From assembly GCF_013184805.1 (NCBI RefSeq), contig NZ_JAATNG010000001.1:2294001-2358000 (forward strand): a stretch of 64,000 nt of DNA. Direction: 5' to 3'. A program made the position numbers and the translations under genes. Shown here piece after piece: positions 17,525-25,354 of the stretch. Positions within the stretch are counted from its first letter, which is position 1. Each line of letters opens with the position of its first letter. The notes under the pieces are model-generated. The model was not told the origin of the DNA and did no database searches. It was given only the letters and a program-made list of their open reading frames with translations. This stretch comes from Pseudoruegeria sp. HB172150. Lineage in GTDB: Bacteria > Pseudomonadota > Alphaproteobacteria > Rhodobacterales > Rhodobacteraceae.

Positions 17525-18783
17525 TAGCGGGCCTGCCCCAGCACCAGCGACGCATTCGTGCCGCCGAACCCGAAGGAATTCGACAGCGCCACCTTCACTT
17601 CGCGTTCCCGCTTGGCATTGGGCGCCAGATCCAGCTGCGATTCCACCGCCGGATTGTCGAGGTTGATGGTCGGCGGCGCCACCTGATCGCGGATCGCGAG
17701 GATCGAAAAGATCGCCTCGATCGCCCCCGCCGCACCCAGCAGGTGCCCCGTGGCCGACTTGGTGGAGGACATCGTCGCCGCGCCCGCCTTGTCGCCCAAT
17801 AGCCGCTCAACGGCGGCCAGTTCGATCGTGTCCGCCATGGTCGAGGTGCCATGCGCGTTGATGTAATCCACTTCCTCCGGCTCCAGACCGGCGCGCTTCA
17901 GCGCCGCCGACATCGACCGCAGCGCGCCGTCGCCATCCTCGGACGGCGCGGTGATGTGATAGGCGTCGCCCGACAGGCCGTAGCCCAGAACCTCGGCATA
18001 GATCTTCGCGCCGCGCTTGACCGCGTGCTCATATTCCTCGAGCACGACGATGCCGGCGCCTTCGCCCATCACGAACCCGTCGCGGTCCGCGTCATAGGGG
18101 CGGCTCGCCCGCTCCGGCTCGTTTCCGAACTTGGTCGACAGCGCCTTGCAGGCATTGAATCCGGCAATCCCGATCTCGCAGATCGAGCTTTCCGCGCCGC
18201 CCGCGATCATCACGTCGGCATCGCCCCACTGGATCAGCCGCGCCGCATCGCCGATGGCATGCGCGCCGGTCGAACAGGCGGTGACCACCGCGTGGTTCGG
18301 ACCCTTGAAACCGTAACGGATGCCGACCTGGCCAGAGACAAGGTTGATCAGCGCGCCGGGAATAAAGAACGGCGATACCCGGCGCGGGCCCTTCTCGGCC
18401 ATCATCAGGGTGGTCGCCTCGATGGATTGCAGCCCGCCGATGCCCGACCCGATCATCACGCCGGTGCGCAGGCGCTCTTCCTCGTCCTCCGGCATCCAGC
18501 CGGAATCGCGCACCGCCTGCTCCGCCGCGGCCATCCCGAACAGGATGAAATCATCGACCTTGCGCTGCTCTTTCGGCTCCATCCAGTCGTCGGCATTGAA
18601 GGTGCCGTCGGACCCGTCGCCAAGCGGCACTTCACAGGCATATTTCGTGGTCACCCGGCTCGCATCGAACTTGGTGATCGGGCCACCGCCCGACTGACCC
18701 GCCAGAATCCGGCTCCAGCTTTCCTCGACGCCACAGGCAAGGGGGGTCACCATCCCCAGCCCGGTTACGACCACTCGACGCAT
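17524..18783 (-). CDS. fabF: 3-oxoacyl-[acyl-carrier-protein] synthase II
   Basis: A 419-residue condensing enzyme. The active-site Cys is residue 170 in VVTACSTGAHA, and the His residues are in INAHGTSTMADT and ATGHLLGAAGA. GFGGTNASLV ends the protein as usual. It elongates acyl-ACP in fatty-acid synthesis. acpP, often upstream of fabF, is not adjacent here; the upstream 207 bp carry no gene and should hold the promoter. Confidence 0.96.
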   Translation of the reverse strand: MRRVVVTGLGMVTPLACGVEESWSRILAGQSGGGPITKFDASRVTTKYACEVPLGDGSDGTFNADDWMEPKEQRKVDDFILFGMAAAEQAVRDSGWMPEDEEERLRTGVMIGSGIGGLQSIEATTLMMAEKGPRRVSPFFIPGALINLVSGQVGIRYGFKGPNHAVVTACSTGAHAIGDAARLIQWGDADVMIAGGAESSICEIGIAGFNACKALSTKFGNEPERASRPYDADRDGFVMGEGAGIVVLEEYEHAVKRGAKIYAEVLGYGLSGDAYHITAPSEDGDGALRSMSAALKRAGLEPEEVDYINAHGTSTMADTIELAAVERLLGDKAGAATMSSTKSATGHLLGAAGAIEAIFSILAIRDQVAPPTINLDNPAVESQLDLAPNAKREREVKVALSNSFGFGGTNASLVLGQAR

Positions 18784-18990
18784 GGAGTGCCCCCATATTT
18801 CGCTTTTGGCTGCTTCTAGCCGACCCCGTCAGAGTTGAAAAGTCCACGGTCGCTCCCGAGGCAACCCTTCGCCGGATCGTTACAAATCGTTTCAGCCGCT
18901 CCGCTTGGCCCGTGTCACTCTCGTGGCCGAAACATCGCTGTCCCGCAGCGGGGAAAGAGGGGCGTTCGGCGGGGCACCCGGTAACATCAC

Positions 18991-19740
18991 CTATCCGAAG
19001 CTCCGCCGAAGGATCAGGCTGCCGCGCCGCCGGAACTCCGACTGCCGCAGCGCACCCGCGCCAACCCGCTCCGGATGCGCCCGCGCCTGTCGCAGCAGCG
19101 CCCCGGCGCGCCAGGTCGCCAGCAACGCGGGCTTCGCGGTCGCGCTCACGGAACCAGCATCCAGCCGGCGCAACCCCTCCTCCGCCAGCGCCCGCACCGC
19201 GTCCACGCGCCCGTCCGGCAGCGGCTTTTTCCCGCGCGCCTCCAGATCCGGGATCGCGAGGAACCAGTTCGCCAGCCCGGCGGCCCAGGCCTGCCCCCGC
19301 GTGCCCGGCTCGTCGCTGTCCGGCGCTTCCAGCGCCCGCGCCGCAGCCCAGAACAGGTGGCCCGCCGTCGCTTCCAGGTACCTGCCGAAGGCGTCCTCAT
19401 CCTCAAACGGGTCCGCGCCGATATCCCAGCGCCGCGCCTCGATCAGCGCATCCAGCAGGGCGGCGCCTTCGGCATCCAGTACCGGCGCCAGTGCATCGAC
19501 CACCTCGTGCCGCCGCACCGCACCACCGCCACCGATCTCCTCCAGCGCGTCACGCCACCATTGCAGCCGCATCTCGGCGATCATCGGCTCGGCGGTCACC
19601 CAGGGAGCGCGGGCCACTTCGACATTGAATGCGAAAACAGGAAACAGCACCCGCCGCGCCTCGACCGGCGCCGCCATTGCCGCAAGGAACCGGTCCGGGT
19701 CGGCCCGGCCCACCAGATCCGCACAGGCCTGCAGGCTCAT
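18991..19740 (-). CDS. Squalene/phytoene synthase-like protein without the catalytic Asp motifs
   Basis: A 249-residue helical protein of the squalene/phytoene synthase superfamily (FPVFAFNVEVARAP, EMRLQWWRDALEEI, GHLFWAAARAL). The Asp-rich magnesium-binding motifs of true phytoene synthases are missing, which resembles the NDUFAF6-type subgroup linked to complex I assembly. A carotenoid role is therefore unlikely. It overlaps the upstream methyltransferase gene by 4 bp and probably forms an operon with it and cimA. Confidence 0.75.
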   Translation of the reverse strand: MSLQACADLVGRADPDRFLAAMAAPVEARRVLFPVFAFNVEVARAPWVTAEPMIAEMRLQWWRDALEEIGGGGAVRRHEVVDALAPVLDAEGAALLDALIEARRWDIGADPFEDEDAFGRYLEATAGHLFWAAARALEAPDSDEPGTRGQAWAAGLANWFLAIPDLEARGKKPLPDGRVDAVRALAEEGLRRLDAGSVSATAKPALLATWRAGALLRQARAHPERVGAGALRQSEFRRRGSLILRRSFG

Positions 19741-20444
19741 GCGGGGCGCACCACACTCATCAGGTAACCGGTCTCTTCCTTCACGGTCCGCCAGGTGGCG
19801 ATTTCCGTGTCCGTTGCGTCAAGGACCGCGGTCATCACCGGCTCCGCCCCATCCCGCAGCAACGCGATCCGCGCCTTCAGCGGCTGGTAATAACGCTCCC
19901 AGGCCGCATCCGCGATCCGCCGGGTGCCCAGCACTTCGTAGCCTGCGGACTCGATCTGCATCGCGATCCCGGCCTCGTCCATTGTCGGGTAATCGTCCCA
20001 GAACAGCCGCGCCGCCTCGCTTGGTTCCTCGACAAAGAAGCAGGGCTCGGAGAACGCCACAGCGCCGCCTTTCGCCAGAACCGGCCGCCAGCAGTTCAGT
20101 GCCCGCGGAACGCCCAGGAAATACACAGCCCCGGCCGACCAGATGAAGTCATATGGGCCCTTCAGCTTCGCGATATCACCCTTGTAGGCCGTCACCCGCC
20201 GGTCGGTGCCGAACCGTGCCAGCACCTCGTCGACGAACCCTTTGTGCTTGTCCACCGCGGTGACATGTCCCTCCGGCGCCACTGCGAGCAGCGCCGGGAT
20301 ATCGCCCCCCGAACCGGAACCCGCGTCGCAGATTCGTGCCTCCGGCCCCAGCCCGGCCACGCCGGCGGCCCAGATCACATCCTCCGGTTCTCCCGGCCCT
20401 TCCCTGTCGAGCCCGGCATAGAGCTCGTAGAAGGCGTCCCTCAT
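19737..20444 (-). CDS. Class I SAM-dependent methyltransferase
   Basis: A 235-residue protein. SAM-binding motif I is ARICDAGSGSGGDIPALL, followed by an acidic residue at the end of strand 2 (VTAVDKHKGF). FIWSAGAVYFLGVPRALNCWRPVLAKGGAVAFSEP is the motif IV-VI region of the UbiE/Methyltransf_25 type. The substrate is unknown. It overlaps cimA by 4 bp, so translation is coupled. Confidence 0.85.
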   Translation of the reverse strand: MRDAFYELYAGLDREGPGEPEDVIWAAGVAGLGPEARICDAGSGSGGDIPALLAVAPEGHVTAVDKHKGFVDEVLARFGTDRRVTAYKGDIAKLKGPYDFIWSAGAVYFLGVPRALNCWRPVLAKGGAVAFSEPCFFVEEPSEAARLFWDDYPTMDEAGIAMQIESAGYEVLGTRRIADAAWERYYQPLKARIALLRDGAEPVMTAVLDATDTEIATWRTVKEETGYLMSVVRPA

Positions 20445-22060
20445 ACCGGCTGCGCTCCGTCGCGGATCAGCTTCCAGTTGATCGCATCAAGCAACGCCTC
20501 GAAGCTCGCGTCAACTATGTTCGGGCTGACCCCGACCGTCGACCAGCGCCGGCCCTCGGAATCCTCGCTGTCGATGATGACCCGCGTCACCGCCTCGGTG
20601 CCGCCCTGCGTGATCCGCACCTTGAAGTCCCGCAGCGCCATGTCGTCGATGAATTTCTGGTACGGCCCCAGATCCTTGCCCAGCGCCTTCCACAATGCGT
20701 TCACCGGCCCCCGGTCGCTGCCCTTCTCGTCGAGCGATTCGCTGGCAGAGATCATCCGCTCCCCCGCGATATCCGCCACCACCACCGCTTCCGAGTGGCT
20801 TTTCAGCCCAACCCCGTTCGGCCGCCGCTCAACCGTCACCGTATAGCGCAGCACATCGAAGAAATCCGGCTTCAGCCCCAGTTCCCCCCGCGCCAGCAGC
20901 TCGAACGACGCCTGCGCGGTGTCATAGGCATAGCCCTGCTCCTCCCGCTCCTTCACCGTCTCGAGGATCCGGCCCAGCCGCGGATCGCCCTTCTCGGTCT
21001 CCAGCCCCATATCCGCCAGCCGCGCGCGCAGGTTCGACTGCCCCGCCTGGTTCGACATGGGCACGATCCGCGCATTCCCCACCAGCGACGGCTCCACATG
21101 CTCGTAGGTCGACGGATCCTTTACGATCGCGCTCGCATGCAGCCCCGCCTTGTGCGCAAAGGCGCTGGCCCCGACATAGGGCGCCGACCGCAGCGACACC
21201 CGATTCAGGATCGAGTCGAGGCTCCGCGACGCCCGCGTCAGCCGCGCCAGCTGTTCCATCCCCACGCCGGTCTCGTACCGGCTCGCATAAGGCTCCTTCA
21301 GCAGCAGCGTCGGGATCAGCGTCACGAGGTTCGCGTTGCCGCACCGCTCGCCCAGCCCGTTCAGCGTCCCCTGCACCTGCCGCGCCCCCGCATCCACCGC
21401 CGCCAGCGTGTTCGCCACCGCATTCCCGGTATCGTCATGGGTGTGGATCCCCAGCCGCTCCCCCGGAATCCCCGCCGCGATCACCTCGCCCACGATCCGC
21501 GCCACCTCCGCCGGCAGCGTCCCGCCATTGGTGTCGCACAGCACGACCCACCGCGCCCCGGCCTCGCTGGCCGCAACAAGGCATTCCAGCGCGTACTCCG
21601 GGTTCGCCTTGTACCCGTCGAAGAAATGCTCCGCATCGAACAGCGCCTCGCGCCCCAGCTTCACCAGATGCGCCACCGAGGCCCGGATATTCTCGACATT
21701 CTCCTCCAACGTGATCCCCAGCGCCGTGGTCACGTGGAAATCATGCGTCTTGCCGACGAGGCACACCGCCGGCGTGCCCGCATTCACCACCCCCGCCAGC
21801 ACATCGTCATTCTCCGCAGACCGCCCGGCCCTCTTTGTCATGCCGAAGGCGGTAAACGTCGCCCGCGTCTGCGGCCGCTCCGCGAAAAACGCGCTGTCGG
21901 TCGGGTTCGCCCCCGGCCATCCGCCCTCGATATAGTCGATCCCCAGCGCATCCAGCGTCTCGGCGATCTTCACCTTGTCGGGCATCGAGAACTGCACCCC
22001 GTGCGTCTGCTGCCCGTCCCGCAGGGTCGTGTCGAAGAGATAAAGCCGCTCCCGCGTCAT
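20441..22060 (-). CDS. cimA: (R)-citramalate synthase
   Basis: A 539-residue member of the isopropylmalate synthase family. The first segment LYLFDTTLRDGQQTHGVQFS carries the metal-binding Asp and catalytic Arg. GIDYIEGGWPGANPTD, VVLCDTNGGTLP and GIHTHDDTGNAVANTLAAV are typical of CimA rather than LeuA. The C-terminal ~130 residues form the LeuA-type regulatory domain. It condenses pyruvate and acetyl-CoA to citramalate for threonine-independent isoleucine synthesis. A dispersed hairpin element sits immediately upstream. Confidence 0.94.
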   Translation of the reverse strand: MTRERLYLFDTTLRDGQQTHGVQFSMPDKVKIAETLDALGIDYIEGGWPGANPTDSAFFAERPQTRATFTAFGMTKRAGRSAENDDVLAGVVNAGTPAVCLVGKTHDFHVTTALGITLEENVENIRASVAHLVKLGREALFDAEHFFDGYKANPEYALECLVAASEAGARWVVLCDTNGGTLPAEVARIVGEVIAAGIPGERLGIHTHDDTGNAVANTLAAVDAGARQVQGTLNGLGERCGNANLVTLIPTLLLKEPYASRYETGVGMEQLARLTRASRSLDSILNRVSLRSAPYVGASAFAHKAGLHASAIVKDPSTYEHVEPSLVGNARIVPMSNQAGQSNLRARLADMGLETEKGDPRLGRILETVKEREEQGYAYDTAQASFELLARGELGLKPDFFDVLRYTVTVERRPNGVGLKSHSEAVVVADIAGERMISASESLDEKGSDRGPVNALWKALGKDLGPYQKFIDDMALRDFKVRITQGGTEAVTRVIIDSEDSEGRRWSTVGVSPNIVDASFEALLDAINWKLIRDGAQPV

Positions 22061-22070
22061 GCCCCGGCTC

Positions 22071-22117
22071 CTTCTTCTGGTCGAAAATATCCTCGGGGGG
22101 GCTCACCGCAGGTGAGC
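22071..22117 (-). repeat. Dispersed element, copy B (hairpin + GGATATTTTCGACCAGAAGA)
   Basis: On the minus strand a perfect 7-bp hairpin (GCTCACC-TGC-GGTGAGC) is followed by a C-run and GAGGATATTTTCGACCAGAA and GAAGG, ending 10 bp before the cimA ATG. The AGAAGG end may double as ribosome binding site. The rest of the 340-bp gap to cysS (to 22400) has only unlikely reading frames and I see no gene in it. Confidence 0.7.
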
Positions 22118-22400
22118 GGGGTCGAGGCGAACCGTGGCGCCGGTGGCGCCGCGAAAGTCGCCGAGACGAAAGCCCCCCTCGACACCAGCCCAACGGCACC
22201 ACCGCAAAACAGAGTCACCGCCCCACCCAAACGCCCCGCCCGGTGTTCACGCCGGGCTGCGCCGACCCGCCCCCACACGGGGCGGCGCTTCTGGCGAAGG
22301 CCCCGACAAGTTCGCGACACCGGGGCTTTGATGCCGGACATCTCACAGTTCCACCTCGCCCCGCGCGGTCCGGCGCTGCCCTCGTCTCTCAGCATACAGG

Positions 22401-23804
22401 TCATCTCAGCGCCTCCAGCTTCGCCGCGTCGAACTTCGGCCCCATCTCCCAGACAGCACCGTCCGCGGTGTCCTTCACGATCAGCCCCGCTTCCGCGAAC
22501 CCGTCCCGCAGCGCATCGGCGCGCGCGAAATCCTTCGCTTTCCGCGCCTCGGCCCGCGCCGTCAGCAGCGTCTCGACCAGCGCCGAGACATCGCCCGACA
22601 CTTCCACCGCCGCGTCCCAGCCGCTCAATGCCTCGGTCAGCAGCCCCATCACCTGCGCCGAGGCCAGGAAGACACCCTTCTCGTAAAAGCAGTCCTTCTG
22701 CGGGTTGGCAGAGATCGCCTTGGCCAGCGCGTGCAGCCGCGTGATCGCCCCTGCCGTGTTCAGGTCATCGGCGATCAGCGACACCACCTCCGCATCGGGC
22801 CCGGTCGGCTCCACGCCCGCGACCAGCCCGCGCCACTCGCGCAGCACGGCCTCAGCCTCCTCCCGCTTCTTCTCCGTCCAGTCCATCGGCTTCCGGTAAT
22901 GCGTCCCGAGAAAGACGAGCCGGATCACCTCGCCCGGAACGCCCTGTTCCAGCAGGTCGTGTACCGTGAAGAAGTTGCCGAGCGATTTCGACATCTTCTT
23001 CCCCTCGACCTGCAGCATCTCGTTATGCAGCCAGTAACGGGCGAAATCCCCTTCGGGATGCGCGCAGCAGGATTGCGCGATCTCGTTCTCGTGGTGCGGA
23101 AACATCAGGTCGTTGCCGCCGCCGTGGATATCGAACGACGGCCCCAGCAACTCGAACGCCATGGCCGAGCACTCGATATGCCAGCCCGGCCGCCCGCGGC
23201 CCCAGGGGCTCTCCCACCCCGGCAGATCGTCGGATGACGGCTTCCACAGCACGAAATCCATCGGGTCTTCCTTGTAGGGCGCCACCTCGACCCGCGCGCC
23301 CGCGATCATGTCGTCGACCGACCGCCCCGAAAGCTTCCCGTAAGCCTCGTATGACCTCACCCGGAACAGCACGTGACCTTCCGCCTCATAGGCATGGCCG
23401 GAGGCGATCAGCCCCTCGATCATCGCCACCATCTGCGGAATGAACCCGGTCGCGCGCGGCATCGCGTCCGGCTCCAGCGCGCCAAGCGCGCCCATGTCGT
23501 CCAGATACCACTGCGTCGTCTCCGCCGTGATCTCGCCGATCGGCCGCCCGGACTCCTTCGCGCGCGCATTAATCTTGTCGTCTACATCGGTGAAATTGCG
23601 GACATAAGTGACATGGTTCTCGCCATAGACATGCCGCAGCAGCCGGTAGAGAACGTCGAACACGACCACCGGCCGCGCGTTCCCCAGATGCGCCCGGTCA
23701 TAGACCGTCGGCCCACAGACATACATCCGCACATTGGCAGGATCGAGGGGCTCGAAAAGCTCCTTCTTCCGGGTCCGGGTGTTGTGGAGCCAAATATCGG
23801 TCAT
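22401..23804 (-). CDS. cysS: Cysteinyl-tRNA synthetase
   Basis: A 467-residue class I synthetase, start [17 protein letters not shown], preceded by GGAAG seven bases upstream; an in-frame codon six residues earlier is less likely. The zinc Cys and HIGH equivalent are in [16 protein letters not shown] (residues 30-45). [10 protein letters not shown] and the KMSKS motif KKMSKSLGN are present. It charges tRNA-Cys. Upstream lies a Cys-codon leader and hairpin described separately. Confidence 0.97.
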   Translation of the reverse strand: MTDIWLHNTRTRKKELFEPLDPANVRMYVCGPTVYDRAHLGNARPVVVFDVLYRLLRHVYGENHVTYVRNFTDVDDKINARAKESGRPIGEITAETTQWYLDDMGALGALEPDAMPRATGFIPQMVAMIEGLIASGHAYEAEGHVLFRVRSYEAYGKLSGRSVDDMIAGARVEVAPYKEDPMDFVLWKPSSDDLPGWESPWGRGRPGWHIECSAMAFELLGPSFDIHGGGNDLMFPHHENEIAQSCCAHPEGDFARYWLHNEMLQVEGKKMSKSLGNFFTVHDLLEQGVPGEVIRLVFLGTHYRKPMDWTEKKREEAEAVLREWRGLVAGVEPTGPDAEVVSLIADDLNTAGAITRLHALAKAISANPQKDCFYEKGVFLASAQVMGLLTEALSGWDAAVEVSGDVSALVETLLTARAEARKAKDFARADALRDGFAEAGLIVKDTADGAVWEMGPKFDAAKLEALR

Positions 23805-23870
23805 GTCGCTTCCTTCACGCACGCAAATGCAGCCGCGGCGGGCTTAGGCGATTTCGAAGATGAGAGGAAA

Positions 23871-23903
23871 CGAAAAGACCGGCCCGCCTGACGATGTCAG
23901 CGG
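23871..23903 (-). terminator. Terminator-like hairpin of the cysS leader
   Basis: On the minus strand, CCGCTGAC-ATC-GTCAG(G)CGG forms an 8-bp stem with one bulged G, followed by GCCGGTC-TTTT-CGTTT. The stop codon of the Cys leader peptide lies in its left arm. The bases after it (CCGGTCTT, 23882-23875) also pair with AAGACCGG at 23938-23931 inside the leader frame. GGCGGGC (23888-23882) can alternatively pair with GCCCGCC at 23843-23837, so mutually exclusive folds exist. Confidence 0.6.
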
Positions 23904-23941
23904 ATAATGCAGCAGATGCAGATGATGATTCCGGTCTTCAT
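23897..23941 (-). CDS. Putative 14-codon cysteine leader peptide of cysS
   Basis: ATG at 23941 to TGA at 23897 encodes MKTGIIICICCIIR, with three Cys codons (TGC) in four positions. It ends inside a terminator-like hairpin and is followed about 90 bp later by cysS. The match between the amino acid in the leader and the tRNA synthetase downstream is what a classical attenuator would show. No clear Shine-Dalgarno precedes it, but the predicted transcription start falls on the A of the ATG. It is too short for gene finders; translation is unproven. Confidence 0.55.
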   Translation of the reverse strand: MKTGIIICICCIIR

Positions 23942-23947
23942 GAAGTT

Positions 23948-23976
23948 CTCGTAACAGAGCGCCTTCGTCCTGCCAA
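23948..23976 (-). promoter_or_regulatory. Predicted promoter of the cysS leader transcript
   Basis: The minus strand reads TTGGCA (23976-23971), 17 bp, TACGAG (23953-23948). The -35 is good (5 of 6) and the -10 moderate. The expected start, seven bases downstream of the -10, coincides with the leader ATG at 23941, implying a leaderless mRNA. Confidence 0.4.
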
Positions 23977-24046
23977 GAGCATTGCACCGCCTCCGGCGCC
24001 CTGCAAAGGTGCGTCCGACACCTGAAAACACGGGAGAAACGGCACG

Positions 24047-24376
24047 ATGACCCGCGAAGAGATCGCCGCCTACTGCGAGGCACAGCAGGGGGTGACCCGC
24101 GACCAGTCCTTCGGCAAGGGCATCGACTGCTGGCGCGTCGGCCCCAGCGTCTTCGCGATGATGGCCGAGGGCGCCGATCGTCTATCGGTCAAGAGCGGCG
24201 CCGAGGACGCGGCGCAAAGCCTGTCCGCCTCCGCCCGCGCCGCGACCCTGCCGCACGGCAACTGGGCCACGCTGGACCTGTCCACCGGGGAGGAAGAGCT
24301 CAAGTCCCGCATCCTCGAAAGCTACCAGATGGCGCTCGAAAGCCTGAACCCGTCGGAGCGGGCGGCGCTGCCTTAG
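24047..24376 (+). CDS. MmcQ/YjbR family protein (first of two)
   Basis: A 109-residue MmcQ/YjbR protein: MTREEIAAYCEAQQGVTRDQSFGKGIDCWRVGPSVFAMM is the family N-terminus, and W..LDL.......E....I..SYQM.. the C-terminal half. The fold is cyto-nuclear/DNA-binding-like (CyaY-like topology), but no biochemical role is established. A related gene follows 375 bp downstream on the same strand. It is divergent from the cysS leader. Confidence 0.82.
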   Translation: MTREEIAAYCEAQQGVTRDQSFGKGIDCWRVGPSVFAMMAEGADRLSVKSGAEDAAQSLSASARAATLPHGNWATLDLSTGEEELKSRILESYQMALESLNPSERAALP

Positions 24377-24453
24377 GGCTTCCTTGCTGGCACGGTTCCG
24401 CGACGAGCATGCGAGAGCGGGCGTCGACACACGATCGGAAAAGCCTGTCTCTC

Positions 24454-24503
24454 GCGCTCTCGCAAAGCACAACCCGCCGCGCTCTCGCAAAGCACAACCC
24501 GCC
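24454..24503 (+). repeat. Tandem 25-bp duplication in a 374-bp gap
   Basis: Two exact, adjacent 25-bp units, each beginning GCGCTCTCGCAAAGCACAAC, lie in the intergenic stretch 24377-24750 between the two YjbR-type genes. The rest of that stretch shows no supported gene, only Ala/Arg-rich frames without family character. A related CTCGCAAAGCGC string recurs near 27551. Confidence 0.8.
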
Positions 24504-24750
24504 CGAATAGCGCCTGCCCGCCCCGACGGGCTGGCGCTTTGCCGACCGCGCGCGACAATCGGTCTGCGCGCGAACTTGGCTGGCATAAAGCGCTTCGCTC
24601 GACCGAAGCAGCGCCATCCCGTGGGCAGCCGCTCGCCCGGCTTGCAACCATGTTCGAAGGACCGCAACGCCGGTATCCCGTCATATTTTCGCGGGCAAGA
24701 CATCGCCGCCCCCCCTTCCCCGCACCCCCCGTTTCCGGCATCCTCTTCCC

Positions 24751-25086
24751 ATGACCCGCGACGACCTCAACGCCATCTGCGCCGCCCAGGCCGGTGCCGA
24801 AGTCTCCGACCCATGGGGCGGCGGCCATGACGCCTGGAAGGTCGGCGGCAAGATGTTCGCCTGCATCGGCGCGGTGCAGCCCGGCATCGCGGTCAAGACC
24901 GACTCGGTCGAAACCGCCGAGATGCTGATCGACGCCGGCCTCGCGCAGAAGGCCCGCTACATGCACCGCTCCTGGGTGCTGATCCCGCTGGAAACCGCGC
25001 CCGACGAGGCCCGCCACCGCATCGAGACCTCGTACCGCCTGATCCGCGACAAGCTGCCCAAGAAGGTACAGGCCCAGCTCGGCTGA
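24751..25086 (+). CDS. MmcQ/YjbR family protein (second of two)
   Basis: A 111-residue paralogue of the protein at 24047: MTRDDLNAICAAQAGAEVSDPWGGGHDAWKVGGKMFACIG, then the family pattern around MHRSWVLIPLE and the C-terminal HRIETSYRLIRDKLPKK. The two share the MTR-(E/D)-(E/D) start and overall layout but have diverged strongly. No catalytic residues are known for the family. It is probably monocistronic, with a dispersed repeat 125 bp downstream. Confidence 0.82.
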   Translation: MTRDDLNAICAAQAGAEVSDPWGGGHDAWKVGGKMFACIGAVQPGIAVKTDSVETAEMLIDAGLAQKARYMHRSWVLIPLETAPDEARHRIETSYRLIRDKLPKKVQAQLG

Positions 25087-25211
25087 GCGCGTCACCCTCA
25101 CTACGGTTCCGGTTCTACCCCGCAAACAGGACCGCGACCGTGCCAGGGGCCGCACCCACCTGCACCCTCAACGACCGATCATTTTCCGTGATGCTCCCCA
25201 TTCCGAAAACT

Positions 25212-25287
25212 GCGCGTCCCCACCGACGTTTGCGCTACCATGCCTGAAATCAATGACTTGACCCCCCGTCCCCATGGGGACGCCCCC
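25212..25287 (+). repeat. 77-bp dispersed repeat, copy 1
   Basis: This stretch is about 90% identical to the reverse complement of 37474-37550. The last 39 bases, from AATCAATGACTTGACC through the 16-bp palindrome CGTCCCCATGGGGACG to CCCC, are identical. The first part shares GACGTTTGCGCTA. Here the element lies downstream of the second YjbR gene and upstream of the aminotransferase. It encodes nothing. Confidence 0.88.
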
Positions 25288-25354
25288 GGAAACCGGCCCG
25301 AGTCCGGCCCGACAGCCGATTGACAAAAACGCCCGCCCATGGCCCCGTCCGGCC

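Noticed and set aside
22057-22404. A 115-codon minus-strand frame between cysS and cimA.
   Set aside because: It overlaps both gene ends and the dispersed hairpin element, and its composition is low-complexity without a family pattern.
23844-24083. A 79-codon minus-strand frame upstream of cysS.
   Set aside because: It is Arg/His-rich in another frame than the Cys leader, crosses the predicted promoter and terminator, and has no recognisable family.
24377-24750. The 25-bp tandem repeat as the start of a CRISPR array.
   Set aside because: Only two directly adjacent units without spacers, and no cas genes in the window.
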